Notes: a model not told the origin generated them from the letters alone. Shown: positions 14,475 through 22,423, counted from the first letter of the stretch. The stretch: 22,423 bases of DNA from an uncultured Anaerostipes sp. (GCA_900756035.1 CAAEIR010000284.1:1-22423); one strand, 5' to 3'. Translations and numbers: made by a program.

Positions 14475-14503
14475 ATATTAGCAAAAATAATTTTAAATTA
14501 CAA
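14475..14503 (-). promoter_or_regulatory. Candidate amt promoter upstream of the terminator
   Basis: Minus strand: -35 TTGTAA (14498-14503), 17-base spacer, -10 TAATAT (14475-14480), each 4 of 6. The start would be near 14468, directly before the terminator hairpin. The strength is moderate. No better promoter is visible between the hairpin and the amt ATG. Confidence 0.35.
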
Positions 14504-14523
14504 GTTCTTTTTTTGTTTTTTTA

Positions 14524-15234
14524 TCAGGACAATTCACTGTCAAGCATCCGGTATCCTACTCCAACCTCTGTAAAAATATACTTTGGCACTGCCGGATTTT
14601 CCTCTATTTTCCGGCGAATATTTGCCATATTTACCCTGAGAATTCGATTGTTGGTGTCTGCGTAAGGTCCCCAGATATTTTTTATAATAAATTCGTAAGT
14701 AATGACCTTACCGGAGTTTTCTGCCAGCAAGGACACCAGCTTATATTCAATCTGAGTCAGACGAATTTCTGTTTCTCCGACAAAAACTCTTCGCTTCTCA
14801 AAATTAATTCTCAGTTGTCCGGCACGATACATCGGTACCCCTGTATCTGCTTCAATCGGCTGCCTGTGATGACAAAGTGCTGTGCGGATTCTTGCCAGAA
14901 GCTCCTGATTTCCAAAGGGTTTTGTAATATAGTCATCTGCTCCTGCATCTAACGCATTCACTTTCTCTGACTCCAGATTTCTTGCTGAAATTATAATGAT
15001 CGGAGTCACCGACCAGCTGCGGATCTCCCGAAGTACTTCCATTCCGTCAATATCCGGAAGCCCCAAATCTAAAAGAATCACATCCGGACAGTAAGACTCT
15101 GCACACTGAATCCCCTGCTGTCCATTCTGACACAAAATTGTTTTATATCCGCTGCTCTTTAAAATCGCAGACATAAAGTTTCCAATATTCTCTTCATCCT
15201 CTACAATTAACACCGTTGATTTTAACTCTGTCAT
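14524..15234 (-). CDS. kdpE: KdpE-like OmpR-family response regulator
   Basis: A 236-residue two-component regulator. The receiver domain (about 1-125) has the acidic pocket VEDEE near residue 12, the phospho-acceptor Asp56 in LLDLGLPDIDG, the switch serine in IIIISARN and the conserved lysine in ITKPF. The winged-helix OmpR-type DNA-binding domain (about 135-232) contains LTQIEYKLVSLL and the LRVNMANIRRKIE segment characteristic of KdpE. It overlaps the sensor kinase gene by 4 bp, with GGAGG just upstream. KdpE normally controls the KdpFABC potassium pump, but no kdp transport gene is in the window, so the target is elsewhere or different. Confidence 0.85.
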   Translation of the reverse strand: MTELKSTVLIVEDEENIGNFMSAILKSSGYKTILCQNGQQGIQCAESYCPDVILLDLGLPDIDGMEVLREIRSWSVTPIIIISARNLESEKVNALDAGADDYITKPFGNQELLARIRTALCHHRQPIEADTGVPMYRAGQLRINFEKRRVFVGETEIRLTQIEYKLVSLLAENSGKVITYEFIIKNIWGPYADTNNRILRVNMANIRRKIEENPAVPKYIFTEVGVGYRMLDSELS

Positions 15235-16376
15235 ACATCTTCATCCTCCGTTGTTTCATCCAATGGAAGGCTAAAATAAAACTCTGCTCCATCCTCATAA
15301 TTTCTCGCATGAATTTCACCCTGATGGGCCAAAATAATAGTCTTACAGATTGTCAGCCCGATTCCCATACCCTTCCGGCTTTCATGATCTCTGGTACCGG
15401 CACATCCGTCAAATAAGTGTGACATCCGCTCCGGTTCAATTCCGTCTCCTTGATCCCTTATATAAAATACTACATTTTGATCTTCTTGTCGAATTTTTAA
15501 ATCTACCGGTTCTTTTTCTCCTGAATGAACCCAGGCATTCTCCAGAAGATTCATAATTACCTGTTCAATAAGTGTCGGATCCATTGGAACCATTAGAAAT
15601 TCATCGGGAATTTTTACCCTCACTGTACTCTCAGGATATCTTTTGCGAAATCGATGCATCGCCTCGGCGACAACTTCATCCAACGGCTCCAAAACCTTCT
15701 TTACCGATGTCTCCGCACCCTCTCCATCTTTTTGAATTCTTGTGACACTCAGCAAGTTTTCCACCATATTTAACAGCCAGTTTGCGTCCTCATGAATTCC
15801 CATTACTAATTGATCTCTTGCTTCCTCATCCAGATAATCCTTCGTCTCCAAATACGTAGAACTAGCACCAATCATACCAGTTAAAGGCGTCCTAAGATCA
15901 TGCGAAATCGCCCGCAAAAGGTTTGAACGCATCGTTTCCTTTTCCCGATCAATGGTAAGACGGTTAATTTCCTGATTATACTCGTTTAATTTAGCAAGTT
16001 CCTTTTCACGCTTCACAGCCTCTTCTTTCTCCCTGTTCAGGCTGGTCGTTGTCATATTCGTAATAACAGAAATCATCAAAATCCCAATAAAGGTCATCGG
16101 ATATCCATCAATCAAAAAATTAATTTTAAAATACGGATAGGTGAATCTCCAATTAATCAGCAATACACTAAAAATCGAAAAGGCAATTCCCCACCAGTAG
16201 CCTTTTGTATATCTTGAAATAAAAAAAGTCGCGAGCGTATAAATCATCGGAACATTTACCGTATGTTCTGTCTGAAGAAAAAAGATATGTGCCACAATCG
16301 TTGCAAAAATCAGCAAAATAACCGAAAGCATTAAGTCTTTTTTCCACTGTTTCATATTTTTTAAAAATCTTAGCAT
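15231..16376 (-). CDS. Short KdpD-like sensor histidine kinase (DUF4118)
   Basis: A 381-residue membrane sensor kinase. Its N-terminal region (about 14-106) has four hydrophobic segments of the DUF4118/KdpD transmembrane type. A charged coiled segment follows (about 112-148). The H-box is AISHDLRTPL with His159, the N-box is MNLLENAW (275-282), and the G-boxes are DQGDGI (308-313) and RKGMGIGLTIC (334-344). Full-length KdpD is about 900 residues, with an N-terminal KdpD/Usp cytoplasmic sensor; that half is entirely missing here. AAGG lies six bases upstream of the ATG. The start lies just 16 bases after the terminator run of the DUF1934 operon, and I see no clear promoter in that gap. It is coupled to the KdpE-like gene. 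Confidence 0.86.
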   Translation of the reverse strand: MLRFLKNMKQWKKDLMLSVILLIFATIVAHIFFLQTEHTVNVPMIYTLATFFISRYTKGYWWGIAFSIFSVLLINWRFTYPYFKINFLIDGYPMTFIGILMISVITNMTTTSLNREKEEAVKREKELAKLNEYNQEINRLTIDREKETMRSNLLRAISHDLRTPLTGMIGASSTYLETKDYLDEEARDQLVMGIHEDANWLLNMVENLLSVTRIQKDGEGAETSVKKVLEPLDEVVAEAMHRFRKRYPESTVRVKIPDEFLMVPMDPTLIEQVIMNLLENAWVHSGEKEPVDLKIRQEDQNVVFYIRDQGDGIEPERMSHLFDGCAGTRDHESRKGMGIGLTICKTIILAHQGEIHARNYEDGAEFYFSLPLDETTEDEDV

Positions 16377-16392
16377 TGCATTCCTTAAACCG

Positions 16393-16424
16393 AAAAAAAT
16401 TCAGACTCCAAAAAGAAGCCTGAA
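16393..16424 (-). terminator. Terminator of the ddl-murI-DUF1934 operon
   Basis: As minus-strand RNA, UUCAGGCU (16417-16424) pairs with AGUCUGAA (16400-16407) over 8 bp with one G-U pair and a 9-base loop, followed by seven U (16393-16399). It lies five bases after the DUF1934 stop codon. Confidence 0.8.
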
Positions 16425-16429
16425 CCTTC

Positions 16430-16852
16430 TTACTCTCCGTTTGGACGAATCTCCACATCGATTTTACACTTAGACACATGGTCAGCGTTAATCGTCAGAT
16501 CATAGTCTACCTGAAGATTCATCTGATTTTCCTGTTCTTTGAGCCTGATCTCACTGGTATTGACTCCCATCAGCAAACTTCCGAAAGGTGTATCATAGTA
16601 GGAAAGGTTTTCCTTCCCTTTTTCAAATACCATATGAGAGCCACTCCCACCTTTCCTTGTCAATTCGACAGTTTCCGGACCGATTTTTAAAATATTCTTT
16701 ACAATCTCGTTGTCATCAGAAATCTCATCATATAAAATATAATGTTTTCCGTTTTTTAGATAATAGGCGCCGGTTGTCATCATTTCGACTGGTTCCTGGT
16801 CATCGATATCCAGTTGTAAACCGGAAATGTTAATTAAAATATCTTTTGTCAT
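16430..16852 (-). CDS. DUF1934 domain-containing protein (YwiB-like)
   Basis: A 140-residue soluble beta-rich protein of the DUF1934/YwiB type. Recognisable parts are the TTGAYYLKNGKHYILYDE segment (29-46 or so) and the alternating strands to the end, including FGSLLMGVNT and VDYDLTIN. These proteins have a calycin-like barrel; the function is unknown. The frame extends to a GTG at 16861, but ATG at 16852 with GAGAG about eight bases upstream looks better. It is the last gene of the ddl-murI operon, 12 bases after murI, and a terminator follows at once. A cell-wall role is suggested only by position. Confidence 0.82.
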   Translation of the reverse strand: MTKDILINISGLQLDIDDQEPVEMMTTGAYYLKNGKHYILYDEISDDNEIVKNILKIGPETVELTRKGGSGSHMVFEKGKENLSYYDTPFGSLLMGVNTSEIRLKEQENQMNLQVDYDLTINADHVSKCKIDVEIRPNGE

Positions 16853-16864
16853 AATGATCACTCT

Positions 16865-17668
16865 CTAATATCTTTCAATCTCTACCAACTGTACCCGATC
16901 AACACGGCATGGCAGTACTCTGTCTGCGAAGGTCATAAACTGATCTGCCATATCACTGACATAGTATTCATATTTTGCCGTATGTTCTTCCTCAGCCGTT
17001 ATATCCTGTTCTCCAAGCATCTGCTTCAGGGATTTTGCCACCTCATAGGCAGGGTTAACCAATACCACCTGATCTCCCATAAAATTCTGAATCGGATTAA
17101 TCAACAATGGATAATGCGTACATCCAAGAATCAGAGAATCTATGTGATACTGCCGAAATTCCCTTAAATATCTTGATACCATATCTTCGGTAATGCGATC
17201 ATCAATTAGTCCCTCTTCCACCAGCGGAACAAACATAGGACATGCTTTGGTCACCACAGTCACCTGTGGATCCAGTTTTCTTAAATAGGTTCCATACTGA
17301 CCGCTCTTAATTGTTGCATTCGTACCGATAATACCAATATTCTTATTTTTTGTCGCTTTCATTGCCGCAACAGCGCCTGGCTGAACCATACCGATAATCG
17401 GTATAATATAATCTTTTTGAAGTTCAGACAGGGCAAGAGCACTGGCCGTATTACAGGCAATTACCACCGCCTTGACGCCTTTGCTCAAAAGGAAATTTAC
17501 AATCTGTCTGGAGTACCTGAGAATCGTATCCTTAGATTTGGTTCCGTAAGGCACTCTGGCTGTATCTCCAAAATATATCATGCTTTCTTCCGGAAGCTGG
17601 CGCATAATCTCCCTTGCAACGGTTAATCCACCGATTCCGGAATCAAACACACCAATGGGTGCGTTCAT
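16865..17668 (-). CDS. murI: Glutamate racemase
   Basis: A 267-residue cofactor-independent racemase that makes D-glutamate for peptidoglycan from L-glutamate. The N-terminal FDSGIGGLTV holds Asp9 and Ser10. The two catalytic cysteines are Cys72 in IACNTAS and Cys183 in LGCTHYP. Further substrate segments are YFGDTARVPYG (32-42) and GIIGTNATI (112-120). The ribosome site AGGGGGTAGG overlaps the ddl stop codon, and the start lies 11 bases after ddl, so the two are one operon. Length and motifs are normal. Confidence 0.96.
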   Translation of the reverse strand: MNAPIGVFDSGIGGLTVAREIMRQLPEESMIYFGDTARVPYGTKSKDTILRYSRQIVNFLLSKGVKAVVIACNTASALALSELQKDYIIPIIGMVQPGAVAAMKATKNKNIGIIGTNATIKSGQYGTYLRKLDPQVTVVTKACPMFVPLVEEGLIDDRITEDMVSRYLREFRQYHIDSLILGCTHYPLLINPIQNFMGDQVVLVNPAYEVAKSLKQMLGEQDITAEEEHTAKYEYYVSDMADQFMTFADRVLPCRVDRVQLVEIERY

Positions 17669-17679
17669 GTTCCTACCCC

Positions 17680-18735
17680 CTAACGATATCTTGTCATTGC
17701 CTGATCAATCAAGGTATCAATCAGCTGCGGTGTATCCAGCCCACTGGCTTTCCAAAGCATCGGATACATACTGATTGCTGTAAATCCAGGCAATGTATTA
17801 ATTTCATTGAATACGACCCTTCCGGACTCTTCTAAAAAGAAATCAACTCTGGACAGACCAAATCCATCTACTGCCTTAAAAATTTCTCTTGCATCTTCCT
17901 GAATCTTTGCTTTGGATTCCTCCGGCATCTGCGGATCAATTACAGTTTTTGATTCCTGATTGTTATATTTTGCATCAAAATCATAAAAGTCTGCCGCTGC
18001 GAGAATCTCTCCCACACAGGTACTCTTCACTTCCTTACGGTCTCCCAAAACAGCACACTCGACTTCTCTTCCGGTGATAGTCTCTTCTACAAGAATGTTT
18101 CTGTCATGTTTTACTGCCTCATACAGTGCCGTCTCCAATTCTTTTCGATTCTCTGCCTTTGAAACTCCTTTGGAAGATCCCGCACAGGATGGTTTTACAA
18201 AAACCGGATATGGAATCTCTTTTTCCACACGGTCCATCGCCTGATCCAGCTGATCAAAATCTGTTTCTCTTACATGAACAAATCTTGCCTGATCAATGCC
18301 TAAACGATCCACTATGATCTTCGTATATACTTTATCCATAGAAACTGCGGATGCCAAAACTCCACATCCTACATATGGAATCTTTGATAACTCAAATAGT
18401 CCCTGAATCGTTCCGTCTTCTCCGTTCATGCCGTGAAGTACCGGAAAAATCACATCTACTTTTTGAAGTTTATAAGTACCCTCCGCCAAAATCACAAGAG
18501 ACCTGGTCGTCGTATCCGGTGAGATAAATGCTTTTACCTCTCCTTCTCTCCAGCTTCCGTCTTCAATATCTTTTAATCTGTCAACTAGCAGCCATTTTCC
18601 TTCTTTGGTAATTCCTACCAGAATGATATTATACTTTTCCGGATTCATATTTCGAATCACTGTCGCAGCGGACATACAGGAAATATCATGCTCAGAAGAA
18701 TCTCCTCCAAATATTACTACTACATTTTTCTTCAT
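17680..18735 (-). CDS. ddl: D-alanine--D-alanine ligase
   Basis: A 351-residue ATP-grasp ligase that joins two D-alanines for the peptidoglycan stem. Seen are GGDSSEHDIS (10-19, with Glu15), LHGMNGEDG (100-108), the ATP-binding KPSCAGSSKGVS (181-192), the omega-loop DFDAKY (252-257), SRVDFF (295-300) and NEINTLPGFT (310-319). The KY in the omega-loop is typical of D-Ala-D-Ala ligases rather than of VanA-type D-lactate ligases, so vancomycin resistance is not indicated. GGAG lies eight bases before the ATG. It heads the ddl-murI-DUF1934 operon, and its extended -10 overlaps the stop codon of the upstream phosphodiesterase gene. Confidence 0.96.
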   Translation of the reverse strand: MKKNVVVIFGGDSSEHDISCMSAATVIRNMNPEKYNIILVGITKEGKWLLVDRLKDIEDGSWREGEVKAFISPDTTTRSLVILAEGTYKLQKVDVIFPVLHGMNGEDGTIQGLFELSKIPYVGCGVLASAVSMDKVYTKIIVDRLGIDQARFVHVRETDFDQLDQAMDRVEKEIPYPVFVKPSCAGSSKGVSKAENRKELETALYEAVKHDRNILVEETITGREVECAVLGDRKEVKSTCVGEILAAADFYDFDAKYNNQESKTVIDPQMPEESKAKIQEDAREIFKAVDGFGLSRVDFFLEESGRVVFNEINTLPGFTAISMYPMLWKASGLDTPQLIDTLIDQAMTRYR

Positions 18736-18830
18736 TCTATCATCTCCTTTATTGTCAGGCCCTTGGCATTTTTATCATTAAACCTGCGCTTTCATGTATG
18801 CCTGTGCAGCTACACTCCACCGCATGGCTT

Positions 18831-18839
18831 ATTATATCA
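18831..18839 (-). promoter_or_regulatory. Extended -10 of the ddl promoter
   Basis: Minus strand: TGA-TATAAT, a perfect extended -10 that overlaps the stop codon of the phosphodiesterase gene (18832-18834). The -35 is poor, as is common with extended -10 promoters. The leader would be about 90 bases (18736-18824). I see no terminator or known RNA element in it. Confidence 0.5.
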
Positions 18840-19629
18840 TAAATTTTTCAAAAATAAATCCTTGAAAGTACGGTTGATTATTTTTATACTCTTTTTTCTC
18901 CCGAAATGTCCATCCGTAAACAGGAATTTTATAGAAACTGCGGCATATTCTGAGAGGAAGACAATTTTTATATTTATGGTGATATGCTATAAAATCAGGT
19001 CTGGTAAGAAAATTAGTTAACAGATTCTTCACGATAAAATATGCAGGTATATTTTTCCATTCTTTTTCCTTGAAAAACTGTTCGGAAAGCTGTCCCCGAA
19101 TCACTTGTGGCCTATGCCTTTTAAACCATAACAGTGCATAAGGATGAAAACTTTCTATACAGAATAATCCCCGATAACCGTCTAATGTCCGGGCTGCAAG
19201 CCGACACAGCTCCCGATCACAGTTTTCCATTTTCAGTTCAATGAGCAATGGAACTTTTCCATCAATTTCACGAAGCACATCTGCGAATCTCGGAATTCTC
19301 TCATTGGTTCCTATTAGCCGGTATTGGCTTAATTGGGCATAAGTTAAATCTCTGATATAACGATTCACTCCACATGTCCGTTTTAGATGATAATCATGGT
19401 GTACGACGATCACTCGGTCTTTCGTTAATTGAATATCCATCTCGATCCCATATCCCAGCTCTTTGGCTTTTCGAAATGCCGCCATAGAATTTTCAGGAAT
19501 TCCATCCACACTGTGAAAACCACGGTGGGCATAATGTTTTACTTTTAATACGGGATGACGACGGCTTTTTCCGGGATTGATCATTCCAACATACAAAAGA
19601 ACTCCCAGCAAAAAAAGTATCAAAATCAT
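18832..19629 (-). CDS. Membrane-anchored glycerophosphodiester phosphodiesterase
   Basis: A 265-residue GDPD-family phosphodiesterase, which hydrolyses glycerophosphodiesters to glycerol 3-phosphate and an alcohol. A hydrophobic N-terminal anchor (about 1-18) precedes the TIM-barrel domain, so the enzyme probably faces the outside of the membrane. Catalytic motifs are AHRGFH (His35, Arg36), PENS (45-48), EMD (Glu63, Asp65) and HHD (His78). LIELKME (132-138) carries the later metal-binding acid. It overlaps cca by 4 bp (ATGA), so it is translated from the proS-cca message. Possible substrates include deacylated phospholipid headgroups or glycerophosphate polymers such as teichoic acid; the sequence does not decide. 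Confidence 0.9.
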   Translation of the reverse strand: MILILFLLGVLLYVGMINPGKSRRHPVLKVKHYAHRGFHSVDGIPENSMAAFRKAKELGYGIEMDIQLTKDRVIVVHHDYHLKRTCGVNRYIRDLTYAQLSQYRLIGTNERIPRFADVLREIDGKVPLLIELKMENCDRELCRLAARTLDGYRGLFCIESFHPYALLWFKRHRPQVIRGQLSEQFFKEKEWKNIPAYFIVKNLLTNFLTRPDFIAYHHKYKNCLPLRICRSFYKIPVYGWTFREKKEYKNNQPYFQGFIFEKFMI

Positions 19630-20972
19630 TTCTCATTCCTCTTTTCTCTGATCATTTTTATTAAATTCTCTTTTGTATTAAAATCCGGATGGAGAAGAAC
19701 CTGATCAAGCAGCCAGTTGAGAAGCTCCCCGATCTCTTTTCCCTGAGGAATTCCCATTTCCATCAGGTCTTTTCCGGTAATCTTTAAATCTTTCACCGAT
19801 AAGGCATCTCCCGCCTCAAGGATTTCGAAAAACAGCTCATTTGTCTCTGCAAGAATCTTCTCTTTTTCTTCTCGATTATAATCACTTTGGGCTGAAATAT
19901 CTGCCTTCTGAATCTTCATAAGCTTTGAAAATAACTGGGGAGTCAATTCACTCACCCATCTTCTCACTGTCTTTTTACTTACTTCTTGCGGACTTCCAAA
20001 TCTGCGGTCGTGCCACTGCACCAGTTTTGTCACCTGTCTTACTGTCTGATTGTCAAATTTAAGTCTCTTAAGAACCGTTCTTGCAATCTCTTCTCCAATC
20101 GCAGGATGCATTCTAAAATGATCCTTGTCCGGCCCCTGTACACGGGCTTTTGGCTTTCCTGTATCGTGAAGCAGCATAGTCCAGCGAAGGATATGTTCTG
20201 CCTCAATGGCTTTCATAGCCTCTACCGTATGAATTCCGACATTGTACTTATGATGAGGATTGTTCTGAGGTGTTTCCATCATAAGATCAAATTCAGGTAA
20301 TATGACCCCGGTAACCCCAAGTTCATAAGCATTGACCATGACTTCCGGATGTTCAGATGTCAGCAGTTTCTCAAGCTCTACCTGAATTCTCTCTGCACTG
20401 ATATCTTTTAGAAAACGTGCCTGATGCCGAATTGCCTTACAGGTCTCCTCCTCAATCTCAAAGCCAAGCTGTGCCTGAAACCTCAATGCCCGAAGAATTC
20501 TAAGTGCATCTTCATCAAAACGTGTGGAAGCGTCTCCCACACAGCGGATTACTCCGTTTGCAAGGTCTTCTCTTCCATTGTAGAGATCAATCAGTCCCCG
20601 GCGATCGTTGTATGCCATTGCATTTATCGTAAAATCCCGGCGCAGAAGATCTTCTTCTAAAGATTTTGTAAAATGGACTTCATTGGGTCGTCTGTGGTCT
20701 TCATATTTCCCATCCACCCGGTATGTTGTGACCTCAAAAGGCTCATGATCTATCATGACAGTGACCGTTCCATGTTCAATTCCCGTATCAATGGTATAAT
20801 GAAAAAGTTCTTTGATCTCCTGAGGTGAAGCAGAAGTCGTAATATCCCAGTCTCCCGGTTCCCTCTTAAGAAGAGAATCTCTCACACATCCCCCTACAAT
20901 ATAAGCCTCAAATCCGGCATCCTCTAGCCGTTGAATCACTTTTGCCGCCCGGACGGGCATCTCAATCCTCAA
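19626..20972 (-). CDS. cca: CCA tRNA nucleotidyltransferase with HD domain
   Basis: A 448-residue class II nucleotidyltransferase that adds or repairs the 3' CCA end of tRNAs. Motifs are GGCVRD (27-32), the catalytic pair Asp41/Asp43 in GDWDIT, RRDFTINAMAY (111-121), EDALRILRALR (154-164) and ERIQVE (194-199). An HD phosphohydrolase domain follows (LLHDTGKPK, 267-275). HD-fused forms may also hydrolyse phosphodiesters. The chosen start is a TTG with GAGGTG six bases upstream and fits the usual N terminus; an in-frame ATG at 20960 with its own GAGG is the alternative. It lies 69 bases after proS and overlaps the phosphodiesterase gene. Confidence 0.94.
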   Translation of the reverse strand: MRIEMPVRAAKVIQRLEDAGFEAYIVGGCVRDSLLKREPGDWDITTSASPQEIKELFHYTIDTGIEHGTVTVMIDHEPFEVTTYRVDGKYEDHRRPNEVHFTKSLEEDLLRRDFTINAMAYNDRRGLIDLYNGREDLANGVIRCVGDASTRFDEDALRILRALRFQAQLGFEIEEETCKAIRHQARFLKDISAERIQVELEKLLTSEHPEVMVNAYELGVTGVILPEFDLMMETPQNNPHHKYNVGIHTVEAMKAIEAEHILRWTMLLHDTGKPKARVQGPDKDHFRMHPAIGEEIARTVLKRLKFDNQTVRQVTKLVQWHDRRFGSPQEVSKKTVRRWVSELTPQLFSKLMKIQKADISAQSDYNREEKEKILAETNELFFEILEAGDALSVKDLKITGKDLMEMGIPQGKEIGELLNWLLDQVLLHPDFNTKENLIKMIREKRNEK

Positions 20973-21008
20973 TCATATCACCTCTTTTTTTCTAAGTCTT
21001 CTGTAAAG

Positions 21009-21038
21009 AATTGCCGGAAACACAAGGTCCCGGCAATT
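21009..21038 (-). terminator. Hairpin between proS and cca
   Basis: AATTGCCGG (21009-21017) and CCGGCAATT (21030-21038) form a 9-bp perfect stem with a 12-base loop, three bases after the proS stop. The U run after it is weak (CUUU), so it may be a leaky terminator or an RNA-stability hairpin that lets some transcripts enter cca. Confidence 0.5.
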
Positions 21039-21041
21039 GTT

Positions 21042-22423
21042 CTAATATGCTTTTCCAAAATAAACCATTTTCTTTGCTGGTTTTCCACAATGGATACAGA
21101 CATCTCCCAAATGTTCCTGCTCAAACGGCATACATCTTGTAGTTGCTGTTGTCTCATCTTTGATGGCTTCCTCACACTCTGTTTCTCCACACCACATAGC
21201 TTTGACAAATCCATCCTGTTTTTCGATATGTTCCCTGAACTCATCCCATGTTGCGGCTTCTACAGTGTGTTCTTCCAGATGATTTTTCGCTCTCTCCAGC
21301 ATATCATTCTGCATCTGTTCTAAGACTTCTCCCAGTTTGCTTTCAATCTCATCCAGAGAAACAATAACCTTCTCTCTTGTATCGCGGCGAACAATAACTG
21401 CCTGATTCTTTTCAATATCTTTTGGCCCGATCTCAATTCTTGTAGGAATACCGCGAACTTCCTGCTCACTAAACTTCCATCCCGGACTCTTATCGGAATC
21501 ATCTACTTTAACCTTATAGGAAGCAGCAAGTCTCTGTCGAATTTCTTCTGCCTTCTCCAGAACGCCCTCTTTTTTCTGCATAATTGGAACAATCATTGTC
21601 TGTACCGGAGCAATTCTCGGCGGCAGTACCAGCCCTGAATCATCTCCATGAACCATAATAATCGCCCCGATAATTCTTGTTGACATTCCCCAGGATGTCT
21701 GATGTACATACTGAAGTTTATTTTCCTTATCTGTATACTGAATATCAAATGCTTTGGCAAATCCATCTCCAAAGTTGTGGCTTGTACCAGACTGCAATGC
21801 TTTTCCATCATGCATCAACGCCTCAATGGTATATGTGGAATGTGCTCCTGCGAATTTTTCTTTTTCAGTCTTTTGACCTTTCACAACAGGAATCGCCAGA
21901 TACTGTTCGCAGAAATCTGCATACATATTTAACATCTGTACGGTACGTGCCTCTGCCTCTTCAGCTGTGGCATGAGCTGTATGACCTTCCTGCCAGTAGA
22001 ACTCAGAAGTTCTTAAAAATGGTCTTGTAGTTTTCTCCCATCTCACAACGGATACCCACTGATTATATAATTTCGGCAGATCTCTGTGAGACTGAATAAT
22101 CTTTGAATAAAAATCACAAAACAGAGTCTCAGAAGTCGGTCTGACACAGAGTCTTTCCTGAAGCTTCTTATCTCCGCCATGAGTTACCCACGCAACTTCC
22201 GGTGCAAAACCTTCTACGTGATCTTCTTCTTTTTTTAACAGGCTCTCCGGAATAAACATCGGCATCGCAACATTTTCTACACCTGTTTCTTTAAACATCG
22301 TATCCAGTGTCTTCTGTATATTCTCCCAAATGGCATATCCATTAGGACGCAAAATCATACAACCTCTGACACTTGAATATTCCACAAGTTCCGCTTTTTT
22401 TACAACATCAGTATACCACTGCG
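21042..22423 (-). CDS. proS: Prolyl-tRNA synthetase, type 3 (5' end outside window)
   Basis: A class II aminoacyl-tRNA synthetase that charges tRNA(Pro). The frame stays open to the right edge, where QWYTDVVKKAELV precedes the GTG at 22385. The real start is therefore outside, with roughly 20 residues missing. Seen are motif 1 around GYAIWENIQ, motif 2 with TRPFLRTSEFYWQEGHTAHAT, and motif 3 around HQTSWGMSTRIIGAIIMVHGD. A shortened anticodon-binding region follows, then the C-terminal extension typical of the archaeal/eukaryote-like type 3 form (CIHCGKPAKKMVYFGKAY). The bacterial editing insertion is absent, as expected for this type. Confidence 0.96.
   Translation of the reverse strand, partial: QWYTDVVKKAELVEYSSVRGCMILRPNGYAIWENIQKTLDTMFKETGVENVAMPMFIPESLLKKEEDHVEGFAPEVAWVTHGGDKKLQERLCVRPTSETLFCDFYSKIIQSHRDLPKLYNQWVSVVRWEKTTRPFLRTSEFYWQEGHTAHATAEEAEARTVQMLNMYADFCEQYLAIPVVKGQKTEKEKFAGAHSTYTIEALMHDGKALQSGTSHNFGDGFAKAFDIQYTDKENKLQYVHQTSWGMSTRIIGAIIMVHGDDSGLVLPPRIAPVQTMIVPIMQKKEGVLEKAEEIRQRLAASYKVKVDDSDKSPGWKFSEQEVRGIPTRIEIGPKDIEKNQAVIVRRDTREKVIVSLDEIESKLGEVLEQMQNDMLERAKNHLEEHTVEAATWDEFREHIEKQDGFVKAMWCGETECEEAIKDETTATTRCMPFEQEHLGDVCIHCGKPAKKMVYFGKAY

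Noticed and set aside
17680..18735. Van-type resistance ligase
   Set aside because: The omega-loop has the KY of ordinary D-Ala-D-Ala ligases, and no vanH, vanX or vanS/R-like genes are adjacent.
1..22423. CRISPR arrays, tRNA or rRNA genes, insertion sequences, prophage or defence genes
   Set aside because: None was found. There are no regularly spaced repeats, transposase motifs or structural RNA signatures, and gene content and spacing are those of ordinary chromosome.

Overview
The window looks like a chromosomal segment from a low-to-mid GC member of the Firmicutes, most likely family Lachnospiraceae. The grounds are A/T-rich codon use, purine-rich GGAGG-type ribosome binding sites before almost every gene, compact operons with ATGA overlaps, and protein types familiar from that family: type-3 ProS with a C-terminal Cys pair, the FLAS-type LysA, DUF4190/DUF2752 proteins and a DUF1934 protein. 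I cannot resolve the genus. Most genes lie on the minus strand; only an Rrf2 regulator (34-474) and a DeoR regulator (10512-11273) are on the plus strand. I see no rRNA, tRNA, CRISPR array, insertion sequence or phage gene.

Layout from left to right. (1) An Rrf2 regulator runs convergently into, and overlaps by 20 bp, a YfhO-type membrane glycosyltransferase. YfhO is translationally coupled to a CsbB/GtrB-like polyprenyl-phosphate glycosyltransferase, so the pair looks like two parts of a cell-surface polymer glycosylation system. (2) cutC has its own promoter. (3) A TrmB-like regulator and lysA (diaminopimelate decarboxylase) form a 1-bp-spaced operon. Its upstream region is dense: a promoter sits inside the fba terminator, about 100 nt later comes an intrinsic terminator whose arm carries the -35 box of a second promoter, and a palindrome lies at the second start site. 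(4) A P-loop kinase, a SorE/YggP-like zinc dehydrogenase and class II fructose-bisphosphate aldolase run away from a divergent DeoR/GlpR regulator. This looks like a sugar- or polyol-phosphate locus of unknown substrate; fba has an additional consensus promoter of its own. (5) A GNAT, DUF4190, DUF2752 operon has overlapping genes. (6) amt-glnB (ammonium transporter and PII) has an intrinsic terminator in its leader. (7) A KdpE-like regulator and a short KdpD-like sensor kinase are present with no kdpFABC nearby. (8) The ddl-murI-DUF1934 operon makes D-Ala-D-Ala and D-glutamate for peptidoglycan. (9) A proS (cut by the window edge), cca, glycerophosphodiester phosphodiesterase cluster closes the window.

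Cell-envelope supply is a recurring theme: meso-DAP/lysine (lysA), D-Ala-D-Ala (ddl), D-Glu (murI), polymer glycosylation (GT2/YfhO) and glycerophosphodiester turnover. The rest covers nitrogen uptake, central carbon and tRNA functions. No dramatic new system stands out. The most interesting points are the promoter/terminator architecture before trmB-lysA, the uncharacterised kinase-dehydrogenase-aldolase locus, a PII protein without the uridylylation tyrosine, and the amt leader terminator.
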